A stretch of 64,000 nt of DNA, taken from Texcoconibacillus texcoconensis (GTDB lineage: Bacteria > Bacillota > Bacilli > Bacillales > Salisediminibacteriaceae). The position numbers and the translations under genes were made by a program. The notes under the pieces are model-generated. The model searched no databases. It saw only the letters and a list, made by a program, of their open reading frames with translations, and had not been told where the DNA came from. Numbering within the stretch: position 1 is the stretch's first letter; each line of letters begins with the position of its first letter. Positions 38,901-46,706 of the stretch are shown one piece after another. Location: positions 62,001 to 126,000 of the forward strand of contig NZ_JACHHB010000007.1 of assembly GCF_014202575.1 (NCBI RefSeq). Direction: 5' to 3'.

Positions 38901-39230
38901 GAGCACGTACGTTCTTTTAAGAAACGCCCAATTTATTGGATGGTAAATAGTGGGCGAACAAAAGCGTATCAAGCTTTGTTTTACTCACATCATTTTGATG
39001 ATACGTTGAAAGACATGCTGATTGAAGATATAAAAGAAAAAATGAAAGCAAATGAAGAAGGTTCAGTGCAGCAAGTAGAACAGGAAAGTTTTATTAAAAA
39101 TATTGAAGAATGGAACGCGCCTCGCACCCTTGATTTTAATAAAGGCATTCGTCATAATGCTAAAAAGTTTTGGGAACGACGAAGTGTGTACAGTCCTAGC
39201 CAGTATTTTGATATCATTGAACGTTTTTAG
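36000..39230 (+). CDS. Orphan PglX-like adenine-specific DNA methyltransferase
   Basis: Protein of 1076 residues resembling the BREX-1 methyltransferase PglX, which methylates adenine in host DNA to mark self. The SAM motif DPCVGTGH lies near 250-257 and the catalytic NPPY at 431-434, followed by the PglX-typical QHSWMFLSSFENLR and HLGTRAFDEIGGEVVQTTAF. The C-terminal part has the PglX-like KKRPIYWMVNSGRTKA and ends with a conserved FNKGIRHNAKKFW. None of brxA, brxB, brxC, pglZ or brxL is adjacent; neighbours are odhB and a YdjM-like gene. It is therefore solitary: either a stand-alone methyltransferase or a single-protein defence factor. Confidence 0.82.
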   Translation: MSPQQSMLTSVLRQQLETLYVENSNCDQIYHMNQEDLSIVKSFWVTRILIGTVYTYKQMNNLKEWQQMLGSTCAVTTSERENGQLVKAVPIKYKKLIIGNIVRLKERLPYVIDPFKTESDMWSSTIINHLEREGGIIDSLTTALFLESESKWPWFIGTLYQTLLKETRKEIVSSLVNRNHLTDGEMGASTQWFTPQWIIEYMVDNSLAHFLDDQTQSDFKKQSRCFINHEQFNEKDRKSQPNCITHINVLDPCVGTGHILLHTFQRLYELHDSLLEKSPKEIVEYIIQHQLVGLDIDARMVELSRFAILVLAKDKAPDADMTSLEQRLLTLSRPDESFKEQWQSFYRRYHNELNSSQWSALHRVVEWKEREGAFGSLTNGEACNVSHLLKLLRDCFQDVSDDNDKWVLDTKFFYLQQMQLINANYDVVVTNPPYMGKKRMPSKVRAYLNEHYVRSKGDLSAAYIERCLSFTKRYGITAIVNQHSWMFLSSFENLRKKVLRETSVCSMLHLGTRAFDEIGGEVVQTTAFLLQHHHQPSHKGVFVRLVDYPNSLEKFKHLHKKDNWYVQPMRNFFSIPNTPLAYWISENVKYIFQTYPRIEQVAKPRQGLATGDNQRFIRYWFEVDWSQIAFSCSTREEAVQSEKQWFPYNKGGGFRKWYGNQWYVVNWLNDGEDIQSFRNQHGKLRSRPQNRSYYFQPGLTWSFVSSDGPSVRYTPKGFIFDVGGSTMFPNEEDMYLLLGYLNSTVATYFLNMINPTMNVQVGNISQLPTPPWPDDTDELKRLVSTIVQSAKDYWDQFEQSWNFKEHPFMMLANEGDCLQSVIKKWEADQENERDACLANEQKNNEMMIECFQLHKECSPEVGEKDFTLWQTPTAEMVKALLSYFVGCTFGRFQPNDGSLNECSRFIGLSHPYDKVNGVITLLERWLKRSFPACDVNILLDSIASYLPTSIGKARETIIHYFQHDFYREHVRSFKKRPIYWMVNSGRTKAYQALFYSHHFDDTLKDMLIEDIKEKMKANEEGSVQQVEQESFIKNIEEWNAPRTLDFNKGIRHNAKKFWERRSVYSPSQYFDIIERF

Positions 39231-39274
39231 ATCATTTACAGCTTAGAGTTAGCAGCAAAGAAGGAAGGGAAAAC

Positions 39275-39808
39275 ATGACAGGACATTCGCATGTGGTAAC
39301 ATCGTTAACATTAGGGGCAGTTGTGACATTTTATGATGTAGGTCTGGATTTTTCATGGTCATTTGCAATCGGGATCGCGATTGGCAGTTTATTGCCGGAT
39401 ATCGATGAGCCGAAGTCGTTTATCGGTCGTAAATGTCCATTTGTTTCGAATTTTTTAAAACGCGTATTTGGTCATCGAGGGTTGACTCATTCCGCCTTGA
39501 TAACAGCGATCATTTTTATGGTCAGTGAGCAGTTTGATTCAACGATTATAAGTGGACTTGCGTACGGATACCTGTTCCATGTACTCGGTGATTTTTTTAG
39601 TAGGAGAGGGGTTGCATTACTTGCGCCGTTGTCGAAAAAGCGTTTTGCAGCGCCGATAACATATAAAACGAATGGATGGGGCGAAAAAATGATTGCGTTT
39701 GTATGTTATCTCTTTTGGATTTATTGGTTGTTTGACATATTGCGTTTATCGGAAATATCGCTTTTATTTTCCATAAACAACATACTCGCTTTTTTCATTT
39801 TGTTGTAA
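39275..39808 (+). CDS. YdjM-like membrane-bound hydrolase (DUF457)
   Basis: Membrane protein of 177 residues of the DUF457/YdjM group, annotated as putative metal-dependent hydrolases. Conserved polar motifs lie near the membrane face: MTGHSHVV at the N-terminus, PDIDEPKS at about 50 and FGHRGLTHS at about 66-74. Four or five hydrophobic segments are seen. GAAGGAAGGGA precedes the ATG. No LexA box was looked for beyond visual inspection, and the catalytic role is not established. Confidence 0.8.
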   Translation: MTGHSHVVTSLTLGAVVTFYDVGLDFSWSFAIGIAIGSLLPDIDEPKSFIGRKCPFVSNFLKRVFGHRGLTHSALITAIIFMVSEQFDSTIISGLAYGYLFHVLGDFFSRRGVALLAPLSKKRFAAPITYKTNGWGEKMIAFVCYLFWIYWLFDILRLSEISLLFSINNILAFFILL

Positions 39809-39845
39809 TACACTAGGGGGTATAAGTGTTCAGGGGGGTGTTCTC

Positions 39846-39992
39846 ATGAATGAGAAGCAATGTCAATCTAACCAGTGAGGCATTCAATCCAATACGTCTC
39901 GGCAAAAGCAGAAAAGCTATCCGCCGATATGACCGGGCGTTTGGGTGTGGCTCCTGGTAGGAGCTGGAGTATTGATTTCTTATTTTCTTTAA
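39846..39992 (+). CDS. Candidate small membrane selenoprotein (two in-frame UGA)
   Basis: An ATG at 39846 behind AGGGGGGTG opens a 48-codon frame ending at TAA 39990-39992, with TGA at codon 11 (39876-39878) and codon 29 (39930-39932). Read through, it gives a polar N-terminus (MNEKQCQSNQ), a basic linker (SRQKQKSYPPI) and a clean C-terminal membrane helix (PGVWVWLLVGAGVLISYFL). A hairpin with loop GGT lies 23 bases after the second TGA, as a SECIS would. The first TGA has no clear hairpin, which is a weakness. A terminator follows at 40043. A decayed gene or chance is the alternative. Confidence 0.35.
39950..39964 (+). promoter_or_regulatory. SECIS-like hairpin after the second UGA
   Basis: GCTCCT and AGGAGC form a perfect 6-bp stem around GGT, or a 5-bp stem with loop TGGTA. 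It begins 17 bases after the TGA, and the loop lies 23 bases after it. Loop G position and spacing fit the bacterial SECIS consensus. Confidence 0.4.
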
Positions 39993-40042
39993 GACGTAAA
40001 ATTTGTCTTCCACTATTTGATTCGGATGAACATATCGAGGAT

Positions 40043-40075
40043 GAGCTGAACATGAGACTGTTCGGCTCCTTTTCG
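40043..40075 (+). terminator. Terminator downstream of the small UGA ORF
   Basis: GAGCTGAAC pairs with GTTCGGCTC (one T-G pair) around an 8-base loop and is followed by CTTTTCGTTT. Confidence 0.7.
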
Positions 40076-40101
40076 TTTCATGAAACGTATATTTCCTTAG
40101 G

Positions 40102-40143
40102 GAAAAAGCTGAGGTACGATACCAAGAAACCTCAGCTTTTTCG
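40102..40143 (-). terminator. Terminator of rarD
   Basis: GAAAAAGCTGAGGT pairs with ACCTCAGCTTTTTC. A-rich and T-rich ends allow action in both directions. It lies just past the rarD stop. Confidence 0.85.
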
Positions 40144-40151
40144 AAATTCGT

Positions 40152-41102
40152 TTACGACACTTTTTCATATGTTTGCTTTTGATGAAAATGTCTTGGTTCA
40201 AGACGCTTTAGCCATTTCGTATTTGAAAATGAAAAGAGGCCAAGCGATAGCCAAATCGCAGCAAATGAAATCATATGTGCCGTGGAAAATTGCTCTTCGA
40301 ATTGGAATACACCGAGAAATAGCATGATCGTTGGTGCGATATATTGAAGGAATCCGATGAGTGACAAAGAAATTCTTCTTGCGCCAATTCCGAACAGTAG
40401 GAGAGGAACCGCTGTTACAACACCTGCTCCAACTAAAAATAAACTTGTCCACCCAGCATCGATATACAGCATATTGCTGAGGGAGGGGTGAGTCATTTGC
40501 AAAAATATGAGCGCGATCGGAGTCATCATCAGTGTTTCTAAAGTTAAACTAGATACGGCTGAGATATTTGCAATCTTTTTAAACAGACCGTAAAAAGCAA
40601 AGCTAAATGCGAGAGCGAAAGCAACGGTAGGAAAAGAAGCAAGCGTGGCTGTTAAAAAAGCGACACTACATGCAGCGACACCTACAGCGATGGCTTGCCA
40701 AAAACGTAATCGCTCTTTTAAAATAATGACGCCAAAAAGAACACTAACGAGCGGGTTAATGTAATAGCCGAGGCTCGCTTCGATAACGTGTTCATTGCCG
40801 ACCGCCCAGATGTATGTATACCAATTTAATGTAATTGTGACTGAAGCCAAAAAAAGAGCCAACATACGCTTAGGTTGTTGAATAACAGTCATTGTGTCTT
40901 GTTTTAAGGCACCCATTTTACGTAAAGCAGCCAAGAGGAGAAGCATAAAAACCATTGACCATAGGATTCGGTGAGCAAGTACTTCTATTGGAGGTACCAA
41001 TTCGACGATAGCCCAGTAGAGCGGTAAAAACCCCCACAAACAATAGGCTCCTAAGCTAGCCAATACCCCTGACAATTGATCCTTTTTTAAGTTTTCATTC
41101 AT
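40152..41102 (-). CDS. rarD: RarD-type EamA permease
   Basis: Ten-helix drug/metabolite transporter of 316 residues. It has the RarD signature at the N-terminus (GAYCLWGFLPLYW, then EVLAHRILWS) and NWYTYIWAVGNEHVIEASLGYYINPL at about 95-120, quoted here only by position and partial motif. Family members export metabolites or give chloramphenicol sensitivity effects; the substrate here is unknown. It is transcribed alone, with its own terminator. Confidence 0.9.
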   Translation of the reverse strand: MNENLKKDQLSGVLASLGAYCLWGFLPLYWAIVELVPPIEVLAHRILWSMVFMLLLLAALRKMGALKQDTMTVIQQPKRMLALFLASVTITLNWYTYIWAVGNEHVIEASLGYYINPLVSVLFGVIILKERLRFWQAIAVGVAACSVAFLTATLASFPTVAFALAFSFAFYGLFKKIANISAVSSLTLETLMMTPIALIFLQMTHPSLSNMLYIDAGWTSLFLVGAGVVTAVPLLLFGIGARRISLSLIGFLQYIAPTIMLFLGVFQFEEQFSTAHMISFAAIWLSLGLFSFSNTKWLKRLEPRHFHQKQTYEKVS

Positions 41103-41314
41103 GATAATCCCTCGATTCTCGAAATATTTCTAAAGCTAGTTTACGTAGGTTATGTTGATTTGTAAATGTGCATTTATTTGCAATGTTTAACAAAATAGAT
41201 TGAAACCCATAGCAAAAACCTCGTTAAGTTATCTGACAACTTTGTAGATTGTAAAAGTAATATCAGTAAAATGGAAAATATAGAAAAACAAAAAACAAGA
41301 AAGGGGATTTTGCA

Positions 41315-42634
41315 ATGGATGCAATGTTTTTAATGAACAATCTTTGGATCATGATTGCTTTTATTCTCGTCATTTTAATGCAGGGTGGATTTATTCTTTT
41401 AGAAGCAGGGTCTACACGCATGAAAAATGCTGGGCATATTGCAGGGAAAACGATTTTTACATTAGGGATTGCTTCACTTGTTTTTTGGGCTGTCGGTTAC
41501 GGACTCATTTATGGTGAGAGTGCAGGAGGTTTTATCGGAACGTCTGACTTTTTCTTCGGAGATTACCAAACGATGTTTGATGGTGTAGCAGGGTCGGTCG
41601 ATTTCATTTTCCAACTTGCATTTGCAGCGATTGCCTTAACGATCGCTTTCGGTGGGTTTGCTGAACGGGCGAAATTATCTGTTTATATTCTTTTCGCCGT
41701 CTTATTTTCAGCGCTTGTTTATCCAGTCGTCGCTCATTGGATCTGGGGTGCTGGTTGGATTGGAGAACTAGGAAAGCAAGATTTTGCAGGGTCAACCGTT
41801 GTTCACTTAACAGGGGCGATGGGCGCATTAGCAGCAACACTGCTTTTGAAACCAAGAATTGGAAAATATAACAAAGATGGTTCACCAAACGACCTACCTG
41901 GTCACAACCAAGTGTACACAGCTTTAGGTGTATTACTACTATGGGTTGGTTGGTTCGGGTTTAATGCTGGAAGTACATTGGAAGTTGATGGCGCCTTCTT
42001 CGGTTACGTAGGTCTCACAACCCAACTAGGAGCAGCAGCAGGGGCAGTCGCAGCACTAGGGGTTGCTTGGGCAGTGCTAGGGAAAGCTGATGTCCCTACG
42101 ATGTTAAACGGTGCGCTAGCTGGTCTAGTAGCAATTACAGCATCGACCGCCTTTGTTGCATCATGGGCAGCTGTTGTTATCGGTCTTGTTGCAGGTGTTC
42201 TCGTTTACTATAGTATGCAGTTCTTCGAAAAACTAGGTATTGATGATCCGATCTTCGCTCTTTCTGTACACGGTGTCGCAGGTATTTGGGGAACAATTTC
42301 TACAGGATTTTTCGCTACACCAGATTTAGCAGCGATGAACGGTGGAAATGCAGGTTTATTTTATGGCGGTGGTTTTGAACAACTAGGTATACAAACGGTC
42401 AGTGTTGTAGTAAGTGGTGCTTTCGCTTTCGTTGCTTCTTTTATTGTTCTTTGGGTGATTAAGGCGATCGTGGGCGACTTACGCGTTTCAGAAGAAGAAG
42501 AAATTACAGGCCTTGATATGAGCGAGCACGGAAGCTATGGATATCCAGAAGCCGCTTTATCTGAATCAAAAGAAGAAGTAGCGCCGAGCATTTCAAAAGA
42601 CGACTATGATCCAAAACCTGGTGTTTCAACGTGA
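41315..42634 (+). CDS. amt: Ammonium transporter (Amt/Rh family)
   Basis: Ammonium channel/transporter of 439 residues with 11 predicted helices. The first conserved histidine of the pore lies in STVVHLTGAMGALA and the second in ALSVHGVAGIWG; DDPIFALSVHGV is the family signature. The phenylalanine-rich periplasmic vestibule region is present. The acidic C-terminal tail (about 395-439) is long. No GlnK gene follows, as it often does. Instead a DUF294 nucleotidyltransferase gene overlaps the stop codon by four bases (GTGA), indicating tight coupling. Confidence 0.93.
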   Translation: MDAMFLMNNLWIMIAFILVILMQGGFILLEAGSTRMKNAGHIAGKTIFTLGIASLVFWAVGYGLIYGESAGGFIGTSDFFFGDYQTMFDGVAGSVDFIFQLAFAAIALTIAFGGFAERAKLSVYILFAVLFSALVYPVVAHWIWGAGWIGELGKQDFAGSTVVHLTGAMGALAATLLLKPRIGKYNKDGSPNDLPGHNQVYTALGVLLLWVGWFGFNAGSTLEVDGAFFGYVGLTTQLGAAAGAVAALGVAWAVLGKADVPTMLNGALAGLVAITASTAFVASWAAVVIGLVAGVLVYYSMQFFEKLGIDDPIFALSVHGVAGIWGTISTGFFATPDLAAMNGGNAGLFYGGGFEQLGIQTVSVVVSGAFAFVASFIVLWVIKAIVGDLRVSEEEEITGLDMSEHGSYGYPEAALSESKEEVAPSISKDDYDPKPGVST

Positions 42635-43641
42635 GTTCGTCATTAGATAATGGAGAAAAGGAACTGCGAAGTTATGAAAATATTCGTCAAAAATATGAAA
42701 AATATTTGCTGGAAGCAGCTGGTGATTACCGAAAACAAAATGTCATTCACGAAAAGGTAATTACAGAAGCAGTCCAATTAGCTATTGAACATACACGAGA
42801 GGAGTGGGGGACACCCCCTTCTCCTTTCGCATTTTTCGTTATGGGAAGCGCCGGACGAAACGAACAGGCACTATGGAGCGATCAAGACCACGGGATTGTG
42901 TTTCAGGGGAGTGATAGACATGAGCAAGACTACTTTTTAACGCTTGGGATAAAAATTGAAGGTGTCATGTCTCGACTAGGTTATCCGCGTTGTGAAGGAA
43001 AGGTGATGGCATCGTCGCCGCGTTGGTGTCACGGTATAAACGAGTGGATTGAGCAAGTTGATCGTTGGATTAAAGATGATAAGTGGTCTACTTTACGACA
43101 TTTACTGACTTTGATGGATGCTCGAGTTGTCATTGGGAGTGAAGATTTGTTAAAAAAAGTGAAAAAACATGCTTTTATAAAAGGAAAGCAATCCATATAT
43201 TTATTAAAACGATTGGCAGAAAACGCGAAAATGTTTCAGCCTGGAACAAACCTTTTCGGGCAATTGATCTATGAGCGCACAGGTCAGTTTACAGGTGCGA
43301 TCCCTATAAAAAATGCTGTTCTTTTTCCGTATGTTCATGCTCTAAAATTACTTTCTTTTAAACGATCCATTTACGAAACTGAAACGATCGAAAGAATGCG
43401 TTTGTTGTCCAATGATTATTCTTTTCTAGCTCATAAAAGAAAGCTATTTATCGATATGCTTGAACTTCGCTCTTCGTTTTCAAAACAACAGCATTCTTAT
43501 CAAGACGTTCATTATGTGCCGATTAGTCAACTCTCAAAAGGAGAAAGGAAGCGCGTGAAAGAGGCGGTAAAAGAAGGGAAAGAACTCCTACATCACGCGA
43601 AATCCACACTTTGGTCAAACGAAGAAAAAAGGGGGAGGTGA
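42631..43641 (+). CDS. DUF294 / GlnD-like nucleotidyltransferase
   Basis: Cytosolic protein of 336 residues. The nucleotidyltransferase-fold motif GSAGRNEQALWSDQDHG spans residues 72-88, with metal-binding Asp84 and Asp86, matching the DUF294 domain related to the uridylyltransferase GlnD. A DUF294 C-terminal helical domain follows (about 190-325). CBS or cyclic-nucleotide domains found in many relatives are absent. The GTG start overlaps the amt stop, so it is translated with the transporter. A role in modifying a nitrogen-signalling partner is inferred from this context, not shown. Confidence 0.85.
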   Translation: MSSSLDNGEKELRSYENIRQKYEKYLLEAAGDYRKQNVIHEKVITEAVQLAIEHTREEWGTPPSPFAFFVMGSAGRNEQALWSDQDHGIVFQGSDRHEQDYFLTLGIKIEGVMSRLGYPRCEGKVMASSPRWCHGINEWIEQVDRWIKDDKWSTLRHLLTLMDARVVIGSEDLLKKVKKHAFIKGKQSIYLLKRLAENAKMFQPGTNLFGQLIYERTGQFTGAIPIKNAVLFPYVHALKLLSFKRSIYETETIERMRLLSNDYSFLAHKRKLFIDMLELRSSFSKQQHSYQDVHYVPISQLSKGERKRVKEAVKEGKELLHHAKSTLWSNEEKRGR

Positions 43642-43643
43642 GA

Positions 43644-44366
43644 ATGATTCATTGGGTGAAGCAAATGTCAGAAAAATTTTCAATTCCACTTGTGACGTCG
43701 TTAAACCCTAATAGTTTCGAACACCATTCCTTCATGCGTCAGTTGCAAAAGGATTTAAAAGCACAAAAGCCTATGAATACGCCTCTCCAATCATTAAAGA
43801 TAACAGTGATAGATTTCGAAACAAGTGGTTTTTACCCAACTGGAGGAGATGAAATTTTATCGATCGGAGCTGTAAAAATACGTAATGGAGATGTGAAATA
43901 TGATGAGACATTTTATGAAACAATACAAACCCCAGAGCTTTTAACAGATGACATAGCGTCATTGACAGGCTTATCAGCTGCAGACTTAGCTGAAGGGAAG
44001 CCACTTAAAACAACACTTCGAGCATTTTATCAATTTGTTGGTACTGATCTTCTTGTTGCCCACCACTCGGGACATGAAAAAGCTTTTCTACAACAAGCGT
44101 CGCACCGTGTTTTTGGTCATTCTATGAGGCATAGATTACTTGATACATCATTTCTCTATCGGGCAGCTTGTCACCATACATCGAAAAAAACGTTAGAGGA
44201 ATGCTGTAACTATTATAGGATTCCCGTTGAAGGCCGACACCACGCACTTAGTGATGCTTTTCTTGCTGCGAGGCTATGGAGCGCTAGTCTACGCGATGTG
44301 TTAGACCAAGGGCTTCTAAACCTTTCTGACGTGTATACGTATTTAAGTAGAAGTCGAATACTATAA
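43644..44366 (+). CDS. DnaQ-like 3'-5' exonuclease
   Basis: DEDDh exonuclease of 240 residues. Exo I is DFETSGFYPTGGDEI with Asp57 and Glu59; Exo II includes LVAHHSGHEKAFL; Exo III is HHALSDAFLAARLW with the final Asp. It resembles the epsilon subunit and PolC proofreading domain but stands alone. The start is ATG 43644 behind GGGGGAGG, overlapping-to-adjacent with the DUF294 gene. The amt-DUF294-exonuclease order is a repeated theme for DUF294 proteins in other bacteria; the reason is unknown. Confidence 0.87.
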   Translation: MIHWVKQMSEKFSIPLVTSLNPNSFEHHSFMRQLQKDLKAQKPMNTPLQSLKITVIDFETSGFYPTGGDEILSIGAVKIRNGDVKYDETFYETIQTPELLTDDIASLTGLSAADLAEGKPLKTTLRAFYQFVGTDLLVAHHSGHEKAFLQQASHRVFGHSMRHRLLDTSFLYRAACHHTSKKTLEECCNYYRIPVEGRHHALSDAFLAARLWSASLRDVLDQGLLNLSDVYTYLSRSRIL

Positions 44367-44382
44367 AAATGTTGATTTTGTG

Positions 44383-44422
44383 AAAAAAGATCTATCCCAA
44401 TATTTTGGGATAGATCTTTACG
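44383..44422. terminator. Bidirectional terminator
   Basis: AAAGATCTATCCCAA pairs with TTGGGATAGATCTTT, a near-perfect 15-bp stem, between convergent genes. Confidence 0.93.
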
Positions 44423-44429
44423 ATTTCTG

Positions 44430-46019
44430 TTATGCGTATTGTTCAAGGTATTCGTTGTAGGAAATTTCTTTATCAACGATGCCGTCTTTACGAAGGTCGA
44501 TGATACGATTGGCAATCGATTGGTTAAACTCATGGTCATGAGAAGCAAAGATCATTGAGCCTTGGAAATTGATGAGCCCTTTGTTTAAGGCAGTAATTCC
44601 TTCTAAATCAAGGTGGTTTGTTGGTTCATCGAACAAGAGAACATTAGCGCCACTAAGCATCATTTTTGAAAGCATGCAACGAACTTTTTCTCCACCACTC
44701 AAAACACTTGCTTTTTTCTTCGCTTCTTCACCAGAGAATAACATACGACCTAAGAATCCACGAATAAATGTTTCTGTTTCATCTTCTGGTGAATATTGAC
44801 GAAGCCAATCAATAAGATTTAAGTCTTGCCCTTCAAAATAGCGGGAGTTGTCTTTAGGGAAATAGGATTGTGATGTTGTAATTCCCCATTTGAAAGTTCC
44901 GCTATCCGGTTCTGTTTCGCCCATTAAGATGTTCATAAGCGTTGTTTTGGCAATCTCGTTTTCACCAACGAGTGCGACTTTGTCATCTTTATTTAACGTA
45001 AAGCTAACATTGTCTAAGACCTTTTCGCCATCAATCGTTTTTGTGAGGCCATCTACCGTTAATAAGTCATTTCCGATTTCACGATTTGGCTTAAAGTTAA
45101 TATAAGGATAGCGTCGGGAGGACGGTTGAATGTCATCTAGATCAATTTTATCAAGCATCTTCTTACGTGAGGTTGCTTGTTTTGACTTCGATTTGTTGGC
45201 GCTAAATCGCTCAATAAATGACTTTAATTCTTTCACTTTTTCTTCTTTTTTCTTGTTTTGTTCTTCGGCCATTTTTTTCGCTAACTGACTTGACTCATAC
45301 CAGAAATCATAGTTACCTACGTAAATTTGGATTTTTGCATAGTCTAAATCAGCGATATGCGTACATACATTGTTTAAGAAGTGACGGTCGTGGGATACGA
45401 CAATGACCGTGTTTTCAAAGTTAATTAAAAAATCTTCTAACCATTTGATCGCTTTGTAATCAAGACCGTTTGTCGGCTCGTCAAGAAGTAATACGTCAGG
45501 GTTACCAAACAATGCTTGTGCAAGAAGGACTTTAACCTTTTGAGAACCTGTTAATTCAGCCATTGTTTTATCGTGAAGATCTTCATCAATGCCGAGTCCT
45601 TTCAATAACACAGCGGCATCAGATTCAGCTTCCCATCCATTTAATTCAGCAAACTCACCTTCGAGTTCGGCTGCTTTCATGCCGTCTTCTTCAGTAAAAT
45701 CAGCTTTCATATAGATCGCATCTTTTTCTTGCATAACTTCATGTAAACGTGTATGACCCATGATAACTGTGTCAAGGACGTTGTATTCTTCGTATTCAAA
45801 GTGGTTCTGTTTTAACATCGCTAGTCGTTGGCCAGGTTTCATGTGTACATCGCCAGTTTGCGATTCTAACTCTCCAGAGAGAATTTTTAGGAAAGTGGAT
45901 TTTCCGGCACCATTTGCACCGATTAACCCGTAACAATTCCCAGGTGTAAATTTGATATTTACCTCTTCAAACAACTTCTGGTCGCCGAAGCGTAAACTGA
46001 CATTATTAACTGAAATCAT
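44430..46019 (-). CDS. ykpA: ABC-F ATPase, YkpA/YbiT type
   Basis: Soluble tandem ABC protein of 529 residues, of the ribosome-associated ABC-F class. It has Walker A GANGAGKST in the first half, Walker B LLLDEPTNGLDYKAI, an inter-domain linker (about 250-300) rich in Lys, and a second half with SGGEKVRCMLSKMML and DEPTNHLDLEGI. The first signature (LTGSQKV) and second Walker A (GENEIAKTT) depart from consensus; the same kind of deviation occurs in B. subtilis YkpA. Members affect translation; the exact role of this branch is not settled. Confidence 0.92.
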   Translation of the reverse strand: MISVNNVSLRFGDQKLFEEVNIKFTPGNCYGLIGANGAGKSTFLKILSGELESQTGDVHMKPGQRLAMLKQNHFEYEEYNVLDTVIMGHTRLHEVMQEKDAIYMKADFTEEDGMKAAELEGEFAELNGWEAESDAAVLLKGLGIDEDLHDKTMAELTGSQKVKVLLAQALFGNPDVLLLDEPTNGLDYKAIKWLEDFLINFENTVIVVSHDRHFLNNVCTHIADLDYAKIQIYVGNYDFWYESSQLAKKMAEEQNKKKEEKVKELKSFIERFSANKSKSKQATSRKKMLDKIDLDDIQPSSRRYPYINFKPNREIGNDLLTVDGLTKTIDGEKVLDNVSFTLNKDDKVALVGENEIAKTTLMNILMGETEPDSGTFKWGITTSQSYFPKDNSRYFEGQDLNLIDWLRQYSPEDETETFIRGFLGRMLFSGEEAKKKASVLSGGEKVRCMLSKMMLSGANVLLFDEPTNHLDLEGITALNKGLINFQGSMIFASHDHEFNQSIANRIIDLRKDGIVDKEISYNEYLEQYA

Positions 46020-46244
46020 CTAATTCATCATCCTAACGTTCAAGGTCTGTTGCTAGAGTGAAAACTCCATTCTCTTCATTATAAGGGACATTAATTAATT
46101 TTTCTACTTATCGTGCGTGAAAATTGTAATTTAAAGTGGTTTGATTTTTTTTGATTTGAATTTACGCGACTTATTGATCACCGAAATCCATTGTTTTTCA
46201 GAAGAGGGTATAAGAGAACGCAGAACGCTATGTTACGCAAACGG

Positions 46245-46556
46245 TTATAATAAGAGGTCTTCTGACATACTTTGGTCCGCATCTGTTAAAAAAATCGTCA
46301 GAACTGTTAAAGGTAAAAAGATGCGGATGACTTTATTGGATGTAATTAAACGGATTAAGAAAATAACTGTCATACCTTTAAGAACATCGTATCGCAATAA
46401 ATATAAAATCAAAATGTTAATCGTTGGAATCACCATATCAGCAGGGTCTCTGCCATCGTCACGACTGTTTTCTAATTCATCATTTTCATGATCTTCGTTG
46501 TTTATGACTGCATCGCATATTTTAACGAGCGTGTAAATTCGTTGATCGTAATCCAT
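46245..46556 (-). CDS. Hypothetical membrane protein
   Basis: A 103-residue ORF starts at ATG 46556 with GAGGGGG upstream. The N-terminal half is charged and acidic (NNEDHENDELENSRDDGRD). The C-terminal half holds two hydrophobic stretches (about 41-62 and 70-92). The family is not recognised, and expression is suggested only by the ribosome site. Confidence 0.45.
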   Translation of the reverse strand: MDYDQRIYTLVKICDAVINNEDHENDELENSRDDGRDPADMVIPTINILILYLLRYDVLKGMTVIFLIRLITSNKVIRIFLPLTVLTIFLTDADQSMSEDLLL

Positions 46557-46663
46557 AGTAACCCCCTCGGATTTATCAATTAACACTCGCGCGTTTGATA
46601 GCTGATGATTTATCTTATGCCTCTATGGTATGTGTGCTATGGACGAGTATCTACAGTGATAAA

Positions 46664-46700
46664 AAAGATCAGGCTCCCATAGAGAGAACCTGATCCATGA
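46664..46700 (-). terminator. Terminator of the large membrane protein
   Basis: GATCAGG pairs with CCTGATC and runs into TTTTTT when read on the minus strand, just past the stop at 46707. Confidence 0.8.
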
Positions 46701-46706
46701 TCGCAC

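Noticed and set aside
39875-40327. 150-residue ORF starting at GTG 39875
   Set aside because: Its second half is antisense to rarD and crosses two terminators; the competing small UGA frame has a better ribosome site and a membrane helix.
44430-46019. Loss of function in the ABC-F gene because of odd signature and Walker A residues
   Set aside because: The B. subtilis YkpA homologue has comparable departures at the same places, so this is a family trait.
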